From NCBI GenBank assembly GCA_034932745.1, contig JAYFOJ010000001.1, positions 62,001 to 126,000 of the forward strand: DNA of 64,000 nt. Reading direction: 5' to 3'. The translations under genes and the position numbers were made by a program. A model generated the notes under the pieces. It was not told where the DNA came from and did no database searches. It worked only from the letters and a program-made list of their open reading frames with translations. This document shows positions 25,202 through 33,397 of the stretch, piece by piece; the stretch's first letter is position 1; each line of letters opens with the position of its first letter. Origin of the DNA: JBAYST01 sp034932745. Its GTDB lineage: Bacteria > Bacillota_I > Bacilli_A > RFN20 > CAG-826.

Positions 25202-25862
25202 ATTTCTTATTATCTTTAGGTAGATTCGAATCATCTAACGTTTTGTCTTTTAACTTTAGCGTTTTTCTTAAAAACTCGGGTATCTTAAGGAAGTACCATA
25301 AGATAATCATTATTTGAAATGGTATAGCGATTATAAATACTAAAAATGAATTAGGAATCACAAAAATCATTTGCATCGGGATAAAGATACTTAGCGCCAC
25401 TGTCCATGCAATAAGACTTACACTGATACAAACAAGGATTCGATTTCCCCATATTCCAGAGAAAACCGTTAATACAATAGCGCCAGCAACTGATGCAAAA
25501 ACCCAAGTTAACCACATATATTCACTTAGATTTAGTAAAGATCCAAAAACATAAACAACAGCAGCAACCAGCCAAACTAATACAAATGAAAGAAGAGATA
25601 CAATTAAGTGTTTTTTCCAACTAGCTGGGTGGTAGGCCTTTCTTTTTTCTGAAAAGAAGTCAGATAATTGAACTCCGTAAAAATCGGCCAAAGCTTTCAA
25701 AACAAAAACATCAGGAGCGCATTCTCCTCTTTCCCATTTAGAAATTGCTTTGTCAGAATAATTAAACTTCTCAGCGATATCTAATTGAGTAAAACCAGCG
25801 GTCTTACGGTAATACACTAAATTGCCTGCAAGTATACTTGCTAAGTCTTTCTCTTTTGTCAT
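25200..25862 (-). CDS. XRE-family regulator with C-terminal membrane helices
   Basis: Residues 8-68 form a Cro/CI helix-turn-helix (LVYYRKTAGFTQLDIAEKF, then AISKWERGECAPD). The rest of the 220-residue protein holds about five membrane helices and a short charged tail. It is thus a membrane-tethered DNA-binding protein, perhaps sensing membrane state. Such hybrids occur widely in Bacillota with unknown signals. No ribosome site precedes the ATG. A TTGCAT..TATTAT promoter places +1 on the start codon. It lies divergent to the 47-residue ORF. Confidence 0.85.
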   Translation of the reverse strand: MTKEKDLASILAGNLVYYRKTAGFTQLDIAEKFNYSDKAISKWERGECAPDVFVLKALADFYGVQLSDFFSEKRKAYHPASWKKHLIVSLLSFVLVWLVAAVVYVFGSLLNLSEYMWLTWVFASVAGAIVLTVFSGIWGNRILVCISVSLIAWTVALSIFIPMQMIFVIPNSFLVFIIAIPFQIMIILWYFLKIPEFLRKTLKLKDKTLDDSNLPKDNKK

Positions 25863-25868
25863 GCTTAT

Positions 25869-25896
25869 ATAATATATTAAAAATATTTAAATGCAA
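25869..25896 (-). promoter_or_regulatory. leaderless promoter of the XRE gene
   Basis: On the minus strand TTGCAT (25896-25891) and TATTAT (25874-25869) are 16 bases apart, and the -10 ends six bases before ATG 25862. Transcription should start at the A of the start codon. Confidence 0.55.
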
Positions 25897-25904
25897 ATTG
25901 TAGA

Positions 25905-26095
25905 ACTTTTCCCTCTACTCCCAGTAGACCTAACGCGTGAGCGCGAGGAGCAGAATAGAATTTGTCACTGTTTAGTAAAATTTCATTTGTCTTATTTCTT
26001 TTTCGTTTTCACAATGTTAGATTATTTGTAGAGAAAAAAAGGCCTGATAATTAAGGCGCTCGAGACACATCTTTGTCTGTTTTTTCTAGCCACTC
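25905..26095. other. intergenic region with GC-rich hairpins
   Basis: Within an AT-rich gap, TCTACT-CCC-AGTAGA (25914-25928) and CGCG-TGAG-CGCG (25934-25945) form adjacent small hairpins. A possible plus-strand promoter (TTGTCT at 25987, CACAAT at 26010, 17 bases apart) would start a leader of about 85 bases before the 47-residue ORF. That leader contains AGACA/TGTCT followed by six T residues (26063-26085), like a weak attenuator. No known RNA family is recognised. Confidence 0.3.
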
Positions 26096-26107
26096 AAAGG
26101 AGAACAT

Positions 26108-26251
26108 ATGAAAAAGTACATTGGACCAGGAGATCATGAGTTAACCGATGAAGAAAAAATTGAAATCTTGATGGCGATGCAAGATGCCTCAGACGAAGAA
26201 TGTAATTGTGATCACGGAATAGAAGAAGAGGGCAATAACTACTTCTTATAA
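26108..26251 (+). CDS. 47-residue acidic protein
   Basis: A strong AAAGGAG site at 26096-26102 precedes ATG 26108, and a perfect terminator follows the stop, so this short frame is probably expressed. The peptide starts MKKYIGPGDHELTDEE, is very acidic, and contains a CNCDH pair of cysteines with a histidine in the second half. It has no membrane helix. I do not recognise it. A regulatory or metal-binding role would be speculation. Confidence 0.6.
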   Translation: MKKYIGPGDHELTDEEKIEILMAMQDASDEECNCDHGIEEEGNNYFL

Positions 26252-26271
26252 TAAGTTCTTACATTTATATC

Positions 26272-26296
26272 AAAACCGGCTAGTCCGGTTTTTTTA
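26272..26296 (+). terminator. terminator after the 47-residue ORF
   Basis: AAAACCGG (26272-26279) pairs with CCGGTTTT (26285-26292) around CTAGT, followed by T residues. Confidence 0.8.
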
Positions 26297-26310
26297 TATC
26301 TATAAAATTG

Positions 26311-26319
26311 TGGTAAAAT
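26311..26319 (+). promoter_or_regulatory. extended -10 promoter, leaderless patatin gene
   Basis: TGGTAAAAT is a good extended -10 box and ends exactly six bases before ATG 26326, putting +1 on the start codon. No Shine-Dalgarno site exists between them. Confidence 0.55.
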
Positions 26320-26325
26320 GCAAAT

Positions 26326-27174
26326 ATGACAAAAAAGGCTTTAGTTCTTCAAGGCGGTGGACTTCGTGGAGCTTTTACAGCAGGAGTTCTCGATGTCTTT
26401 ATTCAAAACGGAATAGAATTCGACTATATAATCGGTACTTCTGCTGGAGCTTTAAACGGGACTAACTATATAACAAAGCAGGTCGGGCGCTCTTTTGGGA
26501 TTATTTATGGATTTTGTCACGACCATCGATTCGGTTCTTTTTCAAATCTTATTAAGAATCACAATTATTTCGATTCAAATTATTTGTTCAAAGATATATC
26601 GGAAAAGATTTTACCTTTTGATTTTAAAACTTTTAATGAATCAAAAACTGTTTTTTATTGCGTTGCTACTTGCTTACAAAATGGAGGCGCTACTTATTTT
26701 TCGAAAGAGAGAAGCGATTTTTGGAAGTGTTTGGGTGCTTCGATGAGTTTGCCTTTAATCTCAACCCCAGTAGAAATAGACGGTAATGAATATCTAGATG
26801 GTGGAAATAGTGAACCGATCCCTTTTAGAAAGCCAATGGATGAAGGCTATCAAAAAATTGTTATTATTGAAACTAGAGAAAAATCATATCGAAAAGAAAA
26901 TAGAAGATTAGCCAATCGAATATATAATAGGCTATATGATAATTATCCAGAATATTTAAATTGTCTTCGCGAATACTCGAATATATATAATAATAGAGTC
27001 GAGACAATTGAATTTTTGGAAAAGAGCGGAAAAGTCTTTGTAATTAGACCAGACAAGCCAGTTTCGGTTTCTAGAACGGAAAAAAACAAAGAAAAGATTA
27101 AAAACCTTTACGACGATGGAGTGAGGGTTGCTAAAGAACTTCTAGATCCTCTTCGAAAATATATAGGAGAATAA
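26326..27174 (+). CDS. patatin-like phospholipase
   Basis: The 282-residue protein is a serine lipase with a Ser-Asp dyad. The oxyanion loop GGGLRGAF is near residue 10, the nucleophile elbow GTSAG near residue 40, and the catalytic Asp in YLDGG near residue 155. It resembles the cytosolic YjjU/RssA group that acts on phospholipids or lysophospholipids. No signal peptide is present. It appears leaderless. The next gene starts two bases after its stop with a GGAG site inside its end, so the patatin, the Wzy-like protein and a lipoprotein form an operon. Confidence 0.88.
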   Translation: MTKKALVLQGGGLRGAFTAGVLDVFIQNGIEFDYIIGTSAGALNGTNYITKQVGRSFGIIYGFCHDHRFGSFSNLIKNHNYFDSNYLFKDISEKILPFDFKTFNESKTVFYCVATCLQNGGATYFSKERSDFWKCLGASMSLPLISTPVEIDGNEYLDGGNSEPIPFRKPMDEGYQKIVIIETREKSYRKENRRLANRIYNRLYDNYPEYLNCLREYSNIYNNRVETIEFLEKSGKVFVIRPDKPVSVSRTEKNKEKIKNLYDDGVRVAKELLDPLRKYIGE

Positions 27175-27176
27175 AA

Positions 27177-28532
27177 ATGGAACAAAAAGCAAAGATTAAA
27201 GAATTTAGCTCGTTAATTGCCTTTTTTGTATTTGAGCTTCTTTCCCTGGTTGCATTTACTCTCGGGAATTCAATAATTCTTTATAGCGGACTATCTATAG
27301 CGATTGCGATTTTTGTTATTTTCACTGGTTATAAAGAATTTAAGAAAAAAGAGTCGATGAGTTTTTTAATCTTCCTTATTCCTTTATTTATATTTGGCGC
27401 GTTAACCGCCTTTAGTCCTTTCTCGCTTTCTAATGTGTCGATAATTGTTAACATTCTTTCGTTTCTTGGAATTATGTCTTTTGCTCTTATTGGATATCTT
27501 TCAAAATCTATGCCAGGATTTAAAATTTCTACGGCTTTGCTAATAATTTATGGTTCATTAGCGGTGCTGGTATTTCTTTCTCTTTTGTTAACGATGATAG
27601 CCTATGTTCCATTTTATCCATTTCTTTATAACGGCATGGCTGTTTACTATAATGGAACACCATATCCAGCATATACTGACGCTAAACAACTGATGGGATT
27701 CGCTTTTTCTGATGTTTCATTAGAGTACTTTTCCTTATTTTCAACTTTGCTTTTTACTAGCGTAGTCGCGCTTAGATTCATAAATAGAAAAGAAAATCGT
27801 CTTGAATTTGTCCTTTATTGTGTGTTCGCTACGCTTGGTTTATTGAGTTTAGTTTTAACGATTAATAAAATCAACGCGATAACAGATGTCCTTGTTATAT
27901 TCTTCTTATTGTTTGTTACTTTCTATCCAAAAAAAGGTATGGGCGCCAAGGTTCTTAAATATCTATTCTTCGTCGGTCTTGTTTGTCTATTCTTGGCCTT
28001 CGTGGTTTTCTTTGTTAACTCTCAAAGCGAGTGGACATGGGCTGCGCCAATTCAAAACATGATAAGCGGCAGTGGGATACTAAATAAAGTATTTAATACT
28101 AATAGAATTTCCTTAGCGATTAAAAATACATTAGATGGATGCATTACTTCTGGTAGATTCTTTGGTTATAGTGGACCAGCATATGTTTTGATCGACGGTA
28201 GCTATTTATCGAAATCATTCATATTTGATTCCATTTTGACTTCTGGTGTTTTGGGTGCTTTATCTCTAGTTATATTCATTGTATTCAGTTATTTCTCACT
28301 CAAGAGATATTATGTTTTTTCAAAAGATAATGATGCGTACAAGAATTTAATAATTGCCTTCTTTGGCACTTTCCTAATTTATGGCATGTTCGCACTCGAA
28401 AGCAGTCCAGAAACACACAATATTTATATTCAACCGTTGACGTGTAATGCGATGTTCTTAATAACAGTATTCTTAGTCGGTTATTCCTATACTGCTAAAA
28501 AACGTGAAACTGAGGTGATTGCTAATGCATAA
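27177..28532 (+). CDS. polytopic membrane protein, O-antigen ligase/polymerase-like
   Basis: The 451-residue protein has about 12 membrane helices with a long outward loop before the last pair (residues ~290-345) that includes a Ser/Gly-rich GRFFGYSGPAYVL segment. This topology and length match the Wzy/O-antigen ligase superfamily, whose members polymerise or transfer surface glycans. No diagnostic residue pattern is certain. Surface-glycan genes further downstream make the assignment reasonable. A GGAG site precedes ATG 27177. The following gene overlaps its end by eight bases. Confidence 0.6.
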   Translation: MEQKAKIKEFSSLIAFFVFELLSLVAFTLGNSIILYSGLSIAIAIFVIFTGYKEFKKKESMSFLIFLIPLFIFGALTAFSPFSLSNVSIIVNILSFLGIMSFALIGYLSKSMPGFKISTALLIIYGSLAVLVFLSLLLTMIAYVPFYPFLYNGMAVYYNGTPYPAYTDAKQLMGFAFSDVSLEYFSLFSTLLFTSVVALRFINRKENRLEFVLYCVFATLGLLSLVLTINKINAITDVLVIFFLLFVTFYPKKGMGAKVLKYLFFVGLVCLFLAFVVFFVNSQSEWTWAAPIQNMISGSGILNKVFNTNRISLAIKNTLDGCITSGRFFGYSGPAYVLIDGSYLSKSFIFDSILTSGVLGALSLVIFIVFSYFSLKRYYVFSKDNDAYKNLIIAFFGTFLIYGMFALESSPETHNIYIQPLTCNAMFLITVFLVGYSYTAKKRETEVIANA

Positions 28533-29421
28533 TTCGATTAAAAAAGTATCTCTAATTCTGATGGTCGGAGTCTTGTCTTCATGTGGATACAACCTTAAAG
28601 AAGTATACGATGGTGATGCATATAACTCACCATTGTTCGGCGAAAATTACTATCGAGTTTATGATTCAGATATCGATCCAAATAATCCAAATAATAAAAT
28701 TAACGAAACTGCCGATATCGAATTAAATAGCGACGCTGATTTAGTTGGCCTAAAGTATACCGATGCTTGGGGATTAGATACCGCTATTCCTAATACAAAT
28801 CGCGGAGAAACCGAATACGATCAAGGTAAACTTCATTATTTTGGTTACGAGTATCCAAAAGATGATCCTAGTTTGATTGGTGTCGGATATGGCCCGACAA
28901 GAAGAATGAGCCGTATTGACTCGATTTTCTCTTATGGATACGTATCAAAATTATTTGATGGTCAAATGTTTTGTGGTGGCCTTTATGAAAGAGCAAGAGT
29001 TCAAATCGACAACACTGGTTTTGGTCGACTTTTTGAAAAAGAGGTAACCGATCAGACTGGCGCCTATTTTGCCCTTAATTTAAAAGGCGCTGCGAACAGT
29101 ATAAGTGGAACAACGGACATTCAAGCACACATGTCAAAGGTAAATCTACACATCTCTTTCTTTTTAAGAAACGGCAGTGGATACAAAAAAGTCACCGCAT
29201 CATATGTGATTAATGAAATGCCGACAAGATACAATGAAATGCCTGATAATTATGTATTTTTTACCTTCGCGTTAAATCCAGAAAGAATCGACATCAAAAG
29301 ATGCGCTGGATTCTCGATTGCATATGATTTATTAGATGATGGAATTTATACAGGAAATCCAGATATTCAACACGCTTTGCTTCTATATGAAATGACAATG
29401 CCTTTTACTTCTTGGCGCTGA
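28525..29421 (+). CDS. lipoprotein of unknown function
   Basis: The 298-residue protein has a lipoprotein signal with lipobox VLSSC (Cys19), then an acidic region rich in Asp, Asn and Tyr and a likely all-beta C-terminal part. TTG 28519 is also in frame, but GAGGTG at 28512-28517 fits ATG 28525. It overlaps the membrane gene before it, so it is in the patatin operon. Its stop is one base from the stop of the convergent minus-strand gene, with no terminator between. Confidence 0.65.
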   Translation: MHNSIKKVSLILMVGVLSSCGYNLKEVYDGDAYNSPLFGENYYRVYDSDIDPNNPNNKINETADIELNSDADLVGLKYTDAWGLDTAIPNTNRGETEYDQGKLHYFGYEYPKDDPSLIGVGYGPTRRMSRIDSIFSYGYVSKLFDGQMFCGGLYERARVQIDNTGFGRLFEKEVTDQTGAYFALNLKGAANSISGTTDIQAHMSKVNLHISFFLRNGSGYKKVTASYVINEMPTRYNEMPDNYVFFTFALNPERIDIKRCAGFSIAYDLLDDGIYTGNPDIQHALLLYEMTMPFTSWR

Positions 29422-29422
29422 T

Positions 29423-30322
29423 TTATTTTTTGTCGATATCAATTTTAAGCCATTTACCGATCTCGTTATCGGCTTTTGGGTCATCGAATATAAGAGTTCC
29501 TTTAGCGGGGGTAAAAGTCATCTCCGATAAATAAACTTTTCCGTCGATATTATACAAATCCACTCTTACGAACGGGAATGGTTTTGCGAGTTTCTCAGCA
29601 ATCTTCACCATTTCATCCCAATTATCGGGTTTAACTAGTTCCTTACTAGTTTTTTTCCAGCCATTAAATTGCGCTCCATCAAAAGGAGTCCAATCGATAT
29701 AGTAATTGTTATAGCGAATGTCGGTTCCTCTACCGGTGACGACATACATATATTTAGCGACACCGTTAAAAACATGAATTTTATATTCCGTTGGAGCCTT
29801 ACCTAAGTATTTTTCAATAATGATTTGCGGTTTGATTTTTGAATAATGCATTTCGACGGTTTTCTTACCGTAATTTGTTCTTAACCACCTGCGGAATTTA
29901 ATTCTTAAAAGTGGGATATCGATGGTGCTCTTATCTAAGCAAATGTAATTAAACGCACACGCATGGGAACACTTCATAACGAATTGATCAGGTAGTCTTT
30001 CAAAATCAATTTCATCAAAACTATCGTAGATTCCATAAATAGGAACTAGGATACTTTTTAACTTGTTTTCCGTGACATATTCTCTTACCCCGACTCGACC
30101 TGCACATTTCGAAACAAGATCGTTTTTTGGATATGTAAAAAGTCTTAAATACTGAAGTTTTTCAGTGTATTTTGTTGGGTTTTTCAAATTGAGTTCATTA
30201 TGAGTTATATACTTATACTGGTATTTAACATACCAAATTTTTGAAATTGATTTTACAATTCCTCGAAAAGGAGATACCAACGCTCTTTTTAATTTGTTTT
30301 CTTTGAGATTTTTGTTAGCCAT
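29423..30322 (-). CDS. TupA-like ATP-grasp protein
   Basis: The 299-residue protein matches the TupA-like ATP-grasp family, often encoded in surface polysaccharide loci and named after a teichuronopeptide gene. Family features seen are NPTKYTEKLQYLRLF near the start, the lid region QFVMKCSHACAFNYICLDK, IIIEKYLG, and the metal-binding end PFVRVDLYNIDGKVYLSEMTFTP. The first stretch is basic with no signal. It may ligate an amino acid to a glycan; the substrate is unknown. TATACT lies eight bases before the ATG, with no ribosome binding site. Confidence 0.82.
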   Translation of the reverse strand: MANKNLKENKLKRALVSPFRGIVKSISKIWYVKYQYKYITHNELNLKNPTKYTEKLQYLRLFTYPKNDLVSKCAGRVGVREYVTENKLKSILVPIYGIYDSFDEIDFERLPDQFVMKCSHACAFNYICLDKSTIDIPLLRIKFRRWLRTNYGKKTVEMHYSKIKPQIIIEKYLGKAPTEYKIHVFNGVAKYMYVVTGRGTDIRYNNYYIDWTPFDGAQFNGWKKTSKELVKPDNWDEMVKIAEKLAKPFPFVRVDLYNIDGKVYLSEMTFTPAKGTLIFDDPKADNEIGKWLKIDIDKK

Positions 30323-30330
30323 ATGTTTTT

Positions 30331-30336
30331 AGTATA
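30331..30336 (-). promoter_or_regulatory. -10 box, nearly leaderless start of the ATP-grasp gene
   Basis: On the minus strand TATACT ends eight bases before the ATG at 30322, predicting a leader of about two bases. Confidence 0.45.
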
Positions 30337-30356
30337 CATTCTTTTTCTTTTTGTTG

Positions 30357-30365
30357 TGATAAACT
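30357..30365 (+). promoter_or_regulatory. extended -10 promoter of the 125-residue membrane protein
   Basis: TGATAAACT ends seven bases before ATG 30373, implying an almost leaderless transcript. No Shine-Dalgarno site is visible. Confidence 0.4.
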
Positions 30366-30372
30366 GTAAAAC

Positions 30373-30750
30373 ATGCCACTAAAGAATGCATTTAAAAACA
30401 AAAAGAACTATATATTCGGTGGAATACTATCATTCATCGGTTTTTTACCTTTCATCATTGAATCAATTCTCAATATTCCAGCTTTAAATAGCGGCGGTGG
30501 AGAATGGTATGTTTACGCAACTGGTCTTATTGCGACACTATATTTTTTAATTGGCTTTATTTGGGGCGATTTATACTCTGCTAATATTCGTCGTAAAACA
30601 AAGAACTGGGATGGTCCGCTGCCAGAAGAAGTTAACACCTCTGCTTGGAACAGAAGACTTCCCTGGTGGATGGCGACCGTTCTAGTGGTCATTCTCTTAG
30701 TTGTTATATCTTTAATTTTTACTTTTACTGGTCATTACCCATATTGCTAG
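30373..30750 (+). CDS. small membrane protein of unknown function
   Basis: The 125-residue protein has three predicted membrane helices (about residues 14-32, 46-66 and 100-120) and a cytosolic basic loop with NWDGPLPEEVN. No family is recognised. It stands alone: divergent from the ATP-grasp gene, with a possible leaderless promoter and a strong terminator after it. Confidence 0.65.
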   Translation: MPLKNAFKNKKNYIFGGILSFIGFLPFIIESILNIPALNSGGGEWYVYATGLIATLYFLIGFIWGDLYSANIRRKTKNWDGPLPEEVNTSAWNRRLPWWMATVLVVILLVVISLIFTFTGHYPYC

Positions 30751-30773
30751 AAAAAGTCACGCTACTTGTAGTT

Positions 30774-30797
30774 GCGTTCTTGAAGAACGCTTTTTTT
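30774..30797 (+). terminator. terminator before the opp operon
   Basis: GCGTTCT pairs with AGAACGC (30774-30790) around a three-base loop and is followed by seven T residues. Confidence 0.85.
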
Positions 30798-30800
30798 CTT

Positions 30801-30820
30801 AATATATGTTTACATATATT
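30801..30820. promoter_or_regulatory. 20-base palindrome upstream of opp, candidate operator
   Basis: AATATATGT and ACATATATT are perfect inverted arms separated by two bases. It lies directly after the previous terminator and about 105 bases before oppA. A second inverted repeat (CAATCAT/ATGATTG, 30879-30895) lies closer to the start. A weak promoter (TTGATT 30845, TATTTT 30869) falls between them. Regulation is inferred from symmetry alone. Confidence 0.35.
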
Positions 30821-30924
30821 TTTCGCACACGCGTAAATTAGTATTTGATTTTGAATGGTCATCGTAGTATTTTATTAACAATCATTCAATGATTGATATT
30901 TTCGAAGGAAAGGAGAAAAAAAGA

Positions 30925-33309
30925 ATGAAAAAAACTACAAAGGTTTTAGGTCTTTTGGCTCTCGCTGGCACGTTAGCTGCATGCGGCAACCAAATGAAAA
31001 CTGGTGTTATTCCTGATAGCGACCCATATTTTCCAGGAAAAGTTGTGAAGTATGAATACAACTCATTAGTCGCTACTGCTATCACCGAGTTGAACTACCT
31101 CAAAACACAAGCAGGTGCTTCCGCAACCCATTTTGCGAACTTTGAAGATGGACTTCTCTTACATAACAACTTTAGTGTTCTAGAAAAGAATCTCGCTACC
31201 AAAGTAACGCAAGTGAACTCTTACAAACAGTTCGACATCGACATTAGGTCAGGTGTTAAATGGGTTAGTTTTAACGGGGAACAATACGCTCCAGTTGTTA
31301 ATGGTATTGCCACTCCACAATTCGTGTCTGCTAATGACTTCGTCTCGAGTGCAAAAGCAATCTTGACGGCGCCAAACGCTTCTGACACAGCGTACTTGAT
31401 TTACAACTTCGTCGATGGTGCAATCGATTTCTACGAGGCAACATACCTCATGGATAAAATTGCTAACGGAGGTTCTGCCTGGGCTCAATATAAGGACAAT
31501 GCAAAATTTGCCACTAAATTGAACTCTCTCGTCAAAGAGAAAACAGGCATCGATCCAAATCACACAGCCGACGAGGTCGACGACATTAAGAACTTTAAAC
31601 AAGTTGGTATCAAAGTGATAACTGAACCAGGTGCTCAAGGTGGAGGATCGATTCGATACACACTTAAGAACAACGCTGTTTATTTCCCAACATTATTAAC
31701 TTACTCTTGCTATCTTCCAGTGAACGAATATTTCTTAAAGGAAATCAGATTCACAAACTTTGGTTCCGCTCCAGACAAATTGCTCTATTGCGGACCATAT
31801 AGATTGACGAAATCTAGTGAAGTTGAAATCGTTTATGAAAAGAACGAATCATATTGGAACTTAGATAAGATTCACGTCGATAGAATTCACTATCAAGTCG
31901 CCCCTGCAGATGCAAGTTACGATTATACTCGTACAGAATTTGAACAAGGACGTATCGATGGATTTACGATTAGTACAAAGGATACCGAAGGATGGCAAAA
32001 ATACATTACTGGTCCTCAAGGTACCGGCACTATTCTCAATCCATACAACGCATATGTTAACTCTCGTGATTACGATTACATCGATTACGTTTACGGTTTA
32101 AACGTTAACGTCTATCGTGCTAGTAACACAAGAACTGGCACAGTCTCTGGCAAATCATATGCCACTACTGGATTTGGTGGTTCTACTGCAACAGTTAAGA
32201 ACACCGAAAAAGCCCTTCTCATTAAAGAAGTTCGTGACTTAATCATCGCTTCTTTCGATATTAAGGAATACTGCAAGAGAAACAGTGATTTACCTGAATA
32301 TCAAGCCCAATACATGATTAATACCTATGTTCCTCGTGGATTCGTTATGGACGATAATGGTAACGACTATACAAAGACCCACTACTACGAAGAATATGGT
32401 CTTCACAACTTAGATAAATGTGCTAGTGACACCGATCCAACCAAAGTTGATTTGAATAAAGTTGACGCAATTATTGGCCAAGGTCAATATGATGGCGTTC
32501 AAGTAGCTTACGACGATCTCGCTCCTTTAAGAGACAAGGCAACAGCAGCTATTAACGCTTACAACGCCGATAATGCATCTTCTCCAATTACTCTTCCAAT
32601 TAACCTTGAATTCTATACAATTTGGAACGATGACGAGACAAAAGCTATTGATGAACCTCTCATCCTATCGATGAATCAACGCATCAATGGTATGCCAACA
32701 ACTACAGCATTTACCAAAACCACTCCAAATCTCGTATTCTACGTTATCCCAACAAGTGATGTTACAACCTCTAACTATGAGACAGTTACTAACAATGGTA
32801 ACTTCGACATTTGTGACACATGGGGTTGGGGACCAGACTACGGTGATCCAATGTCTTATTTGAATACCTATGCAGTAGGCGGAGACTGGAGCAGTATCTT
32901 CGGCTTCGTCGGAACTGACTGCCCTAACTATCATTTAGATAACGGAACATTGGTTCGCGATGAATCTTTACTCGGTGATTACACCGCAAAAGTTAATGAA
33001 GCAAGTAATGAGTATGAGGACCTTAATACTCGTTTCGATTACTTCGCACAAGCCGAGTACATGCTCATTAACGAATTAGGAATTTATAAACCACTCACCA
33101 TGCAAGGTCAAGGACGTCAAGTATCTATCTCTTATGCAGCTGGATATGAAACTCCACAAGGCGCTTATGGTCTATCGAGCAACCGTCTTGAAGGACTATG
33201 GGTAATGGTCGATAACATCCTTAGAACAGATCGTATGAAAGCGATAAAAGCTTTTGAAGATAACAAAGCAGCTTATGCAGCTGCACACGGTGCTATCAAC
33301 ATTTACTAA
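30925..33309 (+). CDS. oppA: oligopeptide ABC transporter, substrate-binding lipoprotein OppA
   Basis: OppA captures peptides outside the cell for import. The 794-residue lipoprotein has the signal MKKTTKVLGLLALAGTLAACG (Cys20 modified) and a family 5 solute-binding fold. Typical pieces are LLYCGPYRLTKSSEVEIVYEKNESYWN and DTWGWGPDYGDPMSYLNTY near the C-terminus. It is longer than most OppA (about 550-600), as in Mollicutes and relatives. The open frame starts at 30889, but AAAGGAG at 30909-30915 and the signal peptide fix ATG 30925. A strong stem-loop separates it from oppB. Confidence 0.9.
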   Translation: MKKTTKVLGLLALAGTLAACGNQMKTGVIPDSDPYFPGKVVKYEYNSLVATAITELNYLKTQAGASATHFANFEDGLLLHNNFSVLEKNLATKVTQVNSYKQFDIDIRSGVKWVSFNGEQYAPVVNGIATPQFVSANDFVSSAKAILTAPNASDTAYLIYNFVDGAIDFYEATYLMDKIANGGSAWAQYKDNAKFATKLNSLVKEKTGIDPNHTADEVDDIKNFKQVGIKVITEPGAQGGGSIRYTLKNNAVYFPTLLTYSCYLPVNEYFLKEIRFTNFGSAPDKLLYCGPYRLTKSSEVEIVYEKNESYWNLDKIHVDRIHYQVAPADASYDYTRTEFEQGRIDGFTISTKDTEGWQKYITGPQGTGTILNPYNAYVNSRDYDYIDYVYGLNVNVYRASNTRTGTVSGKSYATTGFGGSTATVKNTEKALLIKEVRDLIIASFDIKEYCKRNSDLPEYQAQYMINTYVPRGFVMDDNGNDYTKTHYYEEYGLHNLDKCASDTDPTKVDLNKVDAIIGQGQYDGVQVAYDDLAPLRDKATAAINAYNADNASSPITLPINLEFYTIWNDDETKAIDEPLILSMNQRINGMPTTTAFTKTTPNLVFYVIPTSDVTTSNYETVTNNGNFDICDTWGWGPDYGDPMSYLNTYAVGGDWSSIFGFVGTDCPNYHLDNGTLVRDESLLGDYTAKVNEASNEYEDLNTRFDYFAQAEYMLINELGIYKPLTMQGQGRQVSISYAAGYETPQGAYGLSSNRLEGLWVMVDNILRTDRMKAIKAFEDNKAAYAAAHGAINIY

Positions 33310-33340
33310 AAGTAAATAAAATGTTAGATTCATTCAACTC

Positions 33341-33373
33341 ATTAGGGTAGAGGCCTAACGACCTCTCCCTAAT
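33341..33373 (+). other. intercistronic stem-loop between oppA and oppB
   Basis: ATTAGGG (33341-33347) pairs with CCCTAAT (33367-33373) and AGAGG with CCTCT, with one bulged base, giving a 12-base-pair stem without a T tract. It is likely an mRNA-stabilising or partial attenuation structure that keeps the binding-protein message more abundant than the rest of the operon. Confidence 0.65.
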
Positions 33374-33397
33374 TTGTTGCATAATAGAGGAGGTAAA

